The notes beneath the pieces are model-generated. The model ran no database searches, was not told where the DNA came from, and saw only the letters and a list, made by a program, of their open reading frames with translations. From Candidatus Moraniibacteriota bacterium (GTDB taxonomy: Bacteria > Patescibacteriota > Minisyncoccia > Moranbacterales > UBA2206): a DNA stretch of 7,323 nt. The stretch covers positions 1 to 7,323 of the forward strand of contig JAPLXF010000046.1 in NCBI GenBank assembly GCA_026396205.1, read 5' to 3'. Both the position numbers and the translations under genes were made by a program. Shown here one piece after another: positions 5,405 to 7,323 of this stretch (its first letter is position 1; the number at the start of each line of letters is the position of its first letter).

Positions 5405-6892
5405 ATGAATAAGTATATACCAGTTATAGGCATGGAAATTCATGTTGAACTAAAAACTAAGTCCAAGATGTTTTGCAGTTCTAAAAATGGTCTGGGGCTG
5501 GAAAAAGAGCCCAATGTGAATATTTGCCCGGTTTGCACGGGACAGCCGGGGACTTTGCCGGTGCCTAACCAGAAAGCTATTGAATTTGTGCAAATGGCCG
5601 GGCTAGCTTTGAATTGCGAAATATGCAAAGAATCCAAATTTGACCGCAAAAATTATTTTTATCCGGACCTGCCCAAAGGCTATCAAATTTCCCAGTATGA
5701 CCAACCATTTTGCGAAAAAGGATATTTAACAGTGAACAGTGAACAAGGAACAGTGAACAAGCAAATAGGTATTACGCGTATTCACTTAGAAGAAGATACA
5801 GGCAAATTAGTCCATCCCAAAAACGCGGATTATACTTTAGTTGATTTTAATCGTGCTGGCGTGCCGCTGATGGAATTAGTCACTGAACCGGATATTGAGT
5901 CCGGAACCGAAGCGCGGCTTTTTTGTCAGAAAATCCAGCAGATTTTTAGATATCTGGAAATATCGGACGCTAATATGGAAAAAGGCAATATGCGCTGCGA
6001 AGTCAATATTTCTTTATACAAAAAAGGCGAAGATAGGCTTTCCGGAACTAAAGTGGAAATTAAAAATATAAACTCCTTCAAGTTTGTGGAAAAATCCATA
6101 GACTATGAAATAAAAAGACAGGCAGAAATTTTGGAATCGGGCGGAAAAATAATCCAGGAAACCCGCGGCTGGAGTGAATCAAAGGGAGAAACAGTAACGC
6201 AGCGGACTAAGGAGTCGGCCCATGATTATCGCTATTTTCCCGAACCGGATATCCCCCCATTTAAATTTACCGATGAGTATATTGAAAACCTAAGGCGAAA
6301 ATTGCCGGAGTTACCAGAGGCCAAAAAAGAAAGATTAGTCAAGGAGTATGATTTATCCAAAGAAAATGCGGAAGTGATTGTCGGTGATAATGATTTGGCG
6401 GAATATTTTGAAGATGTGGTTTCCGAAATCCGCGCCGATAAAGATTCAGGCGAAACAGCCAGTGACGATAAAAAATGCGTTAAGCTGGCCGCCAATTACA
6501 TTGTCAGCGAATTGCAGAAGTATTTGGTGAAAAATTTTGAGACGATAAAAGATATTAAAATTACCGCCGAAAATTATGCGGAACTGATGGGAATTTTAGC
6601 TGACGGTAAAATAAATTCTAGCGCCGGCCAGATTGTACTTTCGGAAATGTACAAAACCGGCGGCGACCCGTCGCAGATTATAGAATCTAAAAATTTAGGA
6701 CAGATGAGCGATACTTTGGAACTGGAAAAAGTTATTGATAAAATAATTTCTAAAAATCAGCAGTCAATCGATGATTATAAAAGCGGCAAGCATAACGCCT
6801 TGCAATTTTTGATGGGGCAGGTTATGTCGGCTACGAAGGGAAAAGCTAATCCAGTGGTATTGATAGAATTATTAAGGAAAAAATTAGGTTAA
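5405..6892 (+). CDS. gatB: Asp-tRNA(Asn)/Glu-tRNA(Gln) amidotransferase subunit B
   Basis: GatB is the tRNA-binding kinase subunit of GatCAB, which amidates Glu-tRNA(Gln) and Asp-tRNA(Asn) in organisms lacking the direct synthetases. At 495 residues it is slightly longer than the usual 475-480. Visible are the N-terminal VIGMEIHVEL (7-16), CPVCTGQPGTLPVPN (41-55), FDRKNYFYPDLPKGYQISQ (79-97), IGITRIHLEEDTGKL (121-135), VDFNRAGVPLMELVTEPD, MRCEVNIS and the linker ESAHDYRYFPEPDIPP. The C-terminal helical/YqeY-like domain follows, with its conserved end QVMSATKGKANP (472-483). Of the FCxC...CPVC cysteines found in many GatB, C24, C41 and C44 are present but the second is S26, so a zinc site would be incomplete. 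A tandem heptamer repeat encodes the loop at about 108-120. No SD is seen. gatA and gatC are not in this window. A diverged second copy of its 3' end follows the gene. Confidence 0.97.
   Translation: MNKYIPVIGMEIHVELKTKSKMFCSSKNGLGLEKEPNVNICPVCTGQPGTLPVPNQKAIEFVQMAGLALNCEICKESKFDRKNYFYPDLPKGYQISQYDQPFCEKGYLTVNSEQGTVNKQIGITRIHLEEDTGKLVHPKNADYTLVDFNRAGVPLMELVTEPDIESGTEARLFCQKIQQIFRYLEISDANMEKGNMRCEVNISLYKKGEDRLSGTKVEIKNINSFKFVEKSIDYEIKRQAEILESGGKIIQETRGWSESKGETVTQRTKESAHDYRYFPEPDIPPFKFTDEYIENLRRKLPELPEAKKERLVKEYDLSKENAEVIVGDNDLAEYFEDVVSEIRADKDSGETASDDKKCVKLAANYIVSELQKYLVKNFETIKDIKITAENYAELMGILADGKINSSAGQIVLSEMYKTGGDPSQIIESKNLGQMSDTLELEKVIDKIISKNQQSIDDYKSGKHNALQFLMGQVMSATKGKANPVVLIELLRKKLG
5728..5762 (+). 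repeat. Five tandem heptamers (AACAGTG type) inside gatB
   Basis: The units are AACAGTG, AACAGTG, AACAAGG, AACAGTG and AACAAGC. The 7-base period is not a multiple of three, so successive copies are read in different frames, giving LTVNSEQGTVNK. The repeat lies between two conserved GatB blocks, where other GatB proteins have a short variable hairpin, and adds about two residues. It resembles the heptameric tandem repeats (STRR type) known from cyanobacteria and other genomes. No other copy is seen in this window. Confidence 0.8.
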
Positions 6893-6906
6893 TACCCAGT
6901 GTTAGA

Positions 6907-6921
6907 TCCGCCTCGGGCGGA
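6907..6921 (+). repeat. Short GC-rich palindrome between gatB and its tail copy
   Basis: TCCGCC, loop TCG, GGCGGA forms a perfect 6-bp hairpin in AT-rich surroundings. It lacks a following T run, so it is not a standard terminator. It resembles the dispersed intergenic palindromes of Patescibacteria as I remember them, which I cannot check here. It lies immediately before the diverged gatB tail copy. Confidence 0.6.
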
Positions 6922-6987
6922 ATGGCGACAAAAGGAAAGGCCAACCCGCAAATGGTAATAGAGATTTTAAAAAATAAATTAAAATAA
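6922..6987 (+). pseudogene. Second, diverged copy of the gatB 3' end
   Basis: The frame encodes MATKGKANPQMVIEILKNKLK and a stop. Against the end of the intact GatB (ATKGKANP, then VVLIELLRKKLG) I count 13 of 20 residues identical, including all eight of ATKGKANP. In those eight codons seven third positions differ, all silently. The two copies therefore diverged under protein-level selection, unlike a recent tandem duplication. The frame differs from that of the intact gene. It is most likely the remnant of an older or other gatB left after recombination. Expression as a 21-residue peptide cannot be excluded, but no SD is seen. Confidence 0.8.
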
Positions 6988-6991
6988 TAAT

Positions 6992-7323
6992 ATGGAAAAT
7001 CTCGAAGTTGTATATGGTAAAAAAACACACGAACCAGAAGAAGAACAAGCCAGTCCCTGGGAAAGAATTTCAGCAGAAGCCTTAAAATTAATTCCGGCAG
7101 AAGAAAGACAGAAAGCCCAAAAGTTGCTCGATAATCCTGAATTTAAAAATTTGCGTTATATGGGTCTTATTATAGGCGTGTTAGGAATAGCATTTATGTC
7201 GAGATTTGTGCTGAAAGCGATAGGTGAATTTATTATTGCCCGGTCAGGTGCTGTTGGAATATCCGGAATTGTAGTGGGTTCGATTTTATACGGGTTGGGC
7301 GTTTATTCGGGCAATGAAAGATT
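6992..7323 (+). CDS. Unknown membrane protein, 3' end outside window
   Basis: I do not recognise this protein; the first 110 codons are present and the frame is open to the window edge. It starts MENLEVVYGKK, 4 bases after the gatB tail remnant, without an SD, as for most genes here. Residues 12-54 are charged and probably cytoplasmic, with a helical region around ISAEALKLIPAEERQKAQKLL. Two membrane helices follow, at about 56-78 (MGLIIGVLGIAFMSRFVL) and 84-105 (GAVGISGIVVGSILYGLGVY), the second rich in glycine and small residues. Nothing shows a link to gatB beyond position. No signal peptide is seen. Confidence 0.7.
   Translation, partial: MENLEVVYGKKTHEPEEEQASPWERISAEALKLIPAEERQKAQKLLDNPEFKNLRYMGLIIGVLGIAFMSRFVLKAIGEFIIARSGAVGISGIVVGSILYGLGVYSGNER

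Noticed and set aside
5728..5762. CRISPR-like array
   Set aside because: The units are seven bases with no spacers, within a coding sequence.
6846..7028. Reverse-strand 60-codon frame over the end of gatB
   Set aside because: It covers the gatB tail, the palindrome and the next gene's start. The + strand coding explanation is stronger.
1..7323. tRNA, rRNA or riboswitch genes
   Set aside because: The window is almost fully coding, the gaps are short, and I saw no cloverleaf or conserved riboswitch core in them.

Overview
The window is one strand of a compact bacterial genome: every gene I accept is on the + strand. The genes from 1 to 4379 lie within a few bases of each other or overlap, and they start without a clear Shine-Dalgarno (SD) sequence. 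That style, the short proteins and the repeat types (heptamer tandem repeat, GC-rich palindrome) suggest a Patescibacteria/CPR organism such as a parcubacterium. This assignment is inference; no marker gene here proves it. Stop codon use looks like the standard code.

Region 1 (1-4379) is a thymidylate and folate one-carbon operon: glyA (5' end cut off), a small P-loop kinase, dCMP deaminase, thyA, folA, and a protein of the dCTP deaminase/dUTPase fold. GlyA makes methylene-THF, dCMP deaminase makes dUMP, ThyA uses both to make dTMP and dihydrofolate, and FolA returns dihydrofolate to THF. The kinase may act on a (deoxy)nucleoside monophosphate. Several of these enzymes lack textbook residues. 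ThyA lacks three of its four phosphate-binding arginines, FolA lacks the residues that usually hold the NADPH 2'-phosphate, and the Dcd-like protein lacks both the deaminase glutamate and the dUTPase aspartate.

Region 2 (about 4380-5371) looks foreign to its surroundings. It holds two small two-helix membrane proteins and, between them, a small frame with two in-frame stops just after its start. Each has a strong SD sequence, one nearly identical to the full anti-SD complement, and the block ends in a rho-independent terminator. I recognise no family for any of the three.

Region 3 (5370-7323) starts with a possible leaderless promoter and gatB, the B subunit of the Asp-tRNA(Asn)/Glu-tRNA(Gln) amidotransferase. 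A tandem heptamer repeat sits inside gatB. Just after its stop there is a short GC palindrome and then a second, diverged copy of the last 21 or so codons of gatB, probably a scar of gene replacement or recombination. The window ends in the first 110 codons of an unrecognised membrane protein.
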